Of a stretch of 6,841 bases of DNA, positions 6,012-6,841 are shown piece by piece. Position 1 is the stretch's first letter. The number at the start of each line of letters is the position of its first letter. Both the position numbers and the translations under genes were made by a program. The notes beneath the pieces are model-generated. The model saw nothing but the letters and a program-made list of their open reading frames with translations, was not told the DNA's origin and did no database searches. This DNA is from Oscillospiraceae bacterium. Lineage in GTDB: Bacteria; Bacillota; Clostridia; Oscillospirales; Oscillospiraceae. The stretch covers positions 1-6,841 of the forward strand of contig JAISDV010000184.1 in the NCBI GenBank assembly GCA_031264545.1. Direction: 5' to 3'.

Positions 6012-6696
6012 ATACCTGACGGGGGACAGGCTGCGCCACATTGATATGCTGGAGGCCGTAAAACGGGACGAAGCGGAGCTGCTCTTTGCGGAGGACGGCG
6101 GGGTGATACTCCGGCACCGGGGAGCGGGCGCCGTTATGATCAGCGCCGGAAGCGCGGCTGTCCTTGAGAAAATGCTCGAGCAGGCCGGCAGGCCGGCGCT
6201 CATCGCGCTGCACCAGCCGCGTTTTGCCGGACTTCTGCAGGAGCGCTTCGCCCATCCCAACAGGATGGACTGCATGCAATGCGCCTATCTTGAAACGGAG
6301 GGGCCGGACGTTCCGCCGCGCGGGGACGTGGTGCTGCGCGCCCTTTCGCCGGATGCGCTCAGCTTCGTTATGCGGCACTATGAGTACGCGTTCGATGAGG
6401 CGTATATTACCGAACGTATTCAGGCCGGTATGCTGGGCGCCTTTTGCGAGGGCCGGCCGGCGGGCTTTATCGGCACACACGCCGAGGGGACGATGGGCCT
6501 GCTGCAGGTGCTGCCGGAATTCCGGCGGCGGGGTATCGCGCGGGTGCTTGAGGCGGCGCTGATAAAGCGCCAGCTGCGCCTGGGCTATGTCCCTCATACG
6601 CATGTCGTGACGACAAACCGGCCGTCCATTCGGCTGCAGGAAAAGCTCGGCCTGCGCTTTTCAGACGAGGCAATGGTCTGGCTTTATGATCATTAA
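5980..6696 (+). CDS. GNAT-family N-acetyltransferase, substrate unknown
   Basis: The 238-residue product has a C-terminal GNAT fold. The acetyl-CoA site (motif A) is LPEFRRRGIARVLEAAL, with R182-x-x-G185-x-A187 forming the pyrophosphate loop. It is followed by HTHVVTTNRPSIRLQEKLGL, the motif-B strand and helix with the usual asparagine and the substrate-side leucine-glycine turn. Residues ~1-110 form a separate N-terminal region with little GNAT signature, perhaps a degenerate copy of the fold. Members of this class acetylate amino groups of small molecules or proteins; nothing here identifies the acceptor. GGGAGG (5969-5974) gives a strong ribosome binding site five bases before ATG 5980. 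The gene overlaps the antiporter remnant by 32 bases, so it was probably the second gene of an nhaC operon and may still be driven by that promoter. The frame is intact and followed by a stem-loop at 6725-6761. Confidence 0.88.
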   Translation: MAVCNAEKAVEYLTGDRLRHIDMLEAVKRDEAELLFAEDGGVILRHRGAGAVMISAGSAAVLEKMLEQAGRPALIALHQPRFAGLLQERFAHPNRMDCMQCAYLETEGPDVPPRGDVVLRALSPDALSFVMRHYEYAFDEAYITERIQAGMLGAFCEGRPAGFIGTHAEGTMGLLQVLPEFRRRGIARVLEAALIKRQLRLGYVPHTHVVTTNRPSIRLQEKLGLRFSDEAMVWLYDH

Positions 6697-6724
6697 CAGA
6701 TTCAGCTTGTTGCCGTAACGTAAG

Positions 6725-6761
6725 CATATAGGCGGTATTCGAAGAGGATACCGCCTATATG
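6725..6761. repeat. Perfect 14-bp stem-loop after the acetyltransferase gene
   Basis: CATATAGGCGGTAT (6725-6738) and ATACCGCCTATATG (6748-6761) pair perfectly around a 9-base loop. It begins 28 bases after the stop codon, where a terminator would be expected. Only two T residues follow on the plus strand and no T-tract follows on the minus strand, so termination would be inefficient by the standard model. It may protect the mRNA 3' end or act with Rho. Confidence 0.65.
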
Positions 6762-6787
6762 TTCGAAACGACCACTTATCGAAAAAC

Positions 6788-6835
6788 TGTGGTTTTGAAT
6801 TTTCTGATGTGTATAATGGAACGCAATTTTCTGAT
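6788..6835 (+). promoter_or_regulatory. Possible promoter between 11-bp direct repeats at the window edge
   Basis: TATAAT (6812-6817) is a perfect -10 box; the best -35 at suitable spacing is the weak TGTGGT (6788-6793, 18-base spacer). The sequence AATTTTCTGAT occurs at 6798-6808 and again at 6825-6835, one copy on each side of the -10. Such paired copies 27 bases apart could be binding sites for a regulator of a gene beginning beyond the window. No coding start is visible before the end. Confidence 0.35.
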
Positions 6836-6841
6836 TGTTTC

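Noticed and set aside
5286..6275. A 329-codon open frame on the minus strand
   Set aside because: It runs opposite the NhaC and GNAT coding sequences, is rich in arginine, serine and alanine as expected of a G+C-rich shadow frame, and has no recognisable domain.
5905..6603. A 232-codon open frame on the minus strand
   Set aside because: It is the antisense of the acetyltransferase, whose conserved GNAT motifs fix the plus strand as coding.
1..6841. CRISPR arrays, tRNA or rRNA genes, insertion-sequence transposases
   Set aside because: No regularly spaced repeats, tRNA cloverleaf, rRNA sequence or transposase motifs were found on either strand.

Overview
The window looks like a chromosomal segment of a low-to-mid G+C Clostridia-type Firmicute. 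The evidence is strong AGGAGG-like ribosome binding sites, sigma-A type promoters (TTGACA/TAAAAT at N17), an FMN riboswitch ahead of an ECF-transporter S component, a typical Firmicute SecG, and a BlaI/M56 regulatory pair. Genus cannot be fixed from sequence alone. Base composition is patchy: the first ~880 bases are clearly A+T-rich, while most of the rest, especially 5300-6700, is G+C-rich.

Layout. (1) 1-882, plus strand: the 3' part of a WYL-domain transcriptional regulator that begins outside the window. (2) 883-1157: a gap with an abrupt rise in G+C, short inverted repeats, a doubtful 29-codon reading frame, and the promoter/operator of the next genes. (3) 1158-3666, plus strand: an overlapping pair, a BlaI/MecI-type repressor and an M56 (BlaR1-like) membrane metalloprotease. 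The large outer domain of the protease does not look like a beta-lactam sensor. (4) 3667-3811: a convergent gap with a terminator for secG. (5) 3812-4048, minus strand: secG with its own promoter. (6) 4234-4914, minus strand: the riboflavin ECF S component (ribU). The gene-poor stretch 4915-5305 is dense with control elements: the ribU terminator hairpin (4931-4973), a textbook FMN riboswitch (5029-5137), the ribU promoter (5162-5190), a perfect 11-bp inverted repeat (5200-5233) and a divergent plus-strand promoter (5242-5269). (7) 5306-6011, plus strand: remains of an NhaC-family Na+/H+ antiporter that has lost its centre and changed frame at the join. (8) 5980-6696, plus strand: a GNAT-family acetyltransferase overlapping the antiporter remnant. 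(9) 6697-6841: a strong 14-bp stem-loop, then a possible promoter flanked by 11-bp direct repeats near the window edge.

How the parts fit. The BlaI/M56 pair is probably a self-contained signalling switch: the protease senses an external or envelope cue and relieves BlaI repression of a promoter whose operator overlaps its own -10. No target gene such as a beta-lactamase lies in the window. The ribU leader gives FMN feedback on riboflavin uptake, and an antitermination pairing can be read directly from the sequence. I saw no new defence or mobile system. The most unusual points are the sensor domain and internal lipobox of the M56 protein, the inverted repeat between the divergent promoters, and the broken antiporter.
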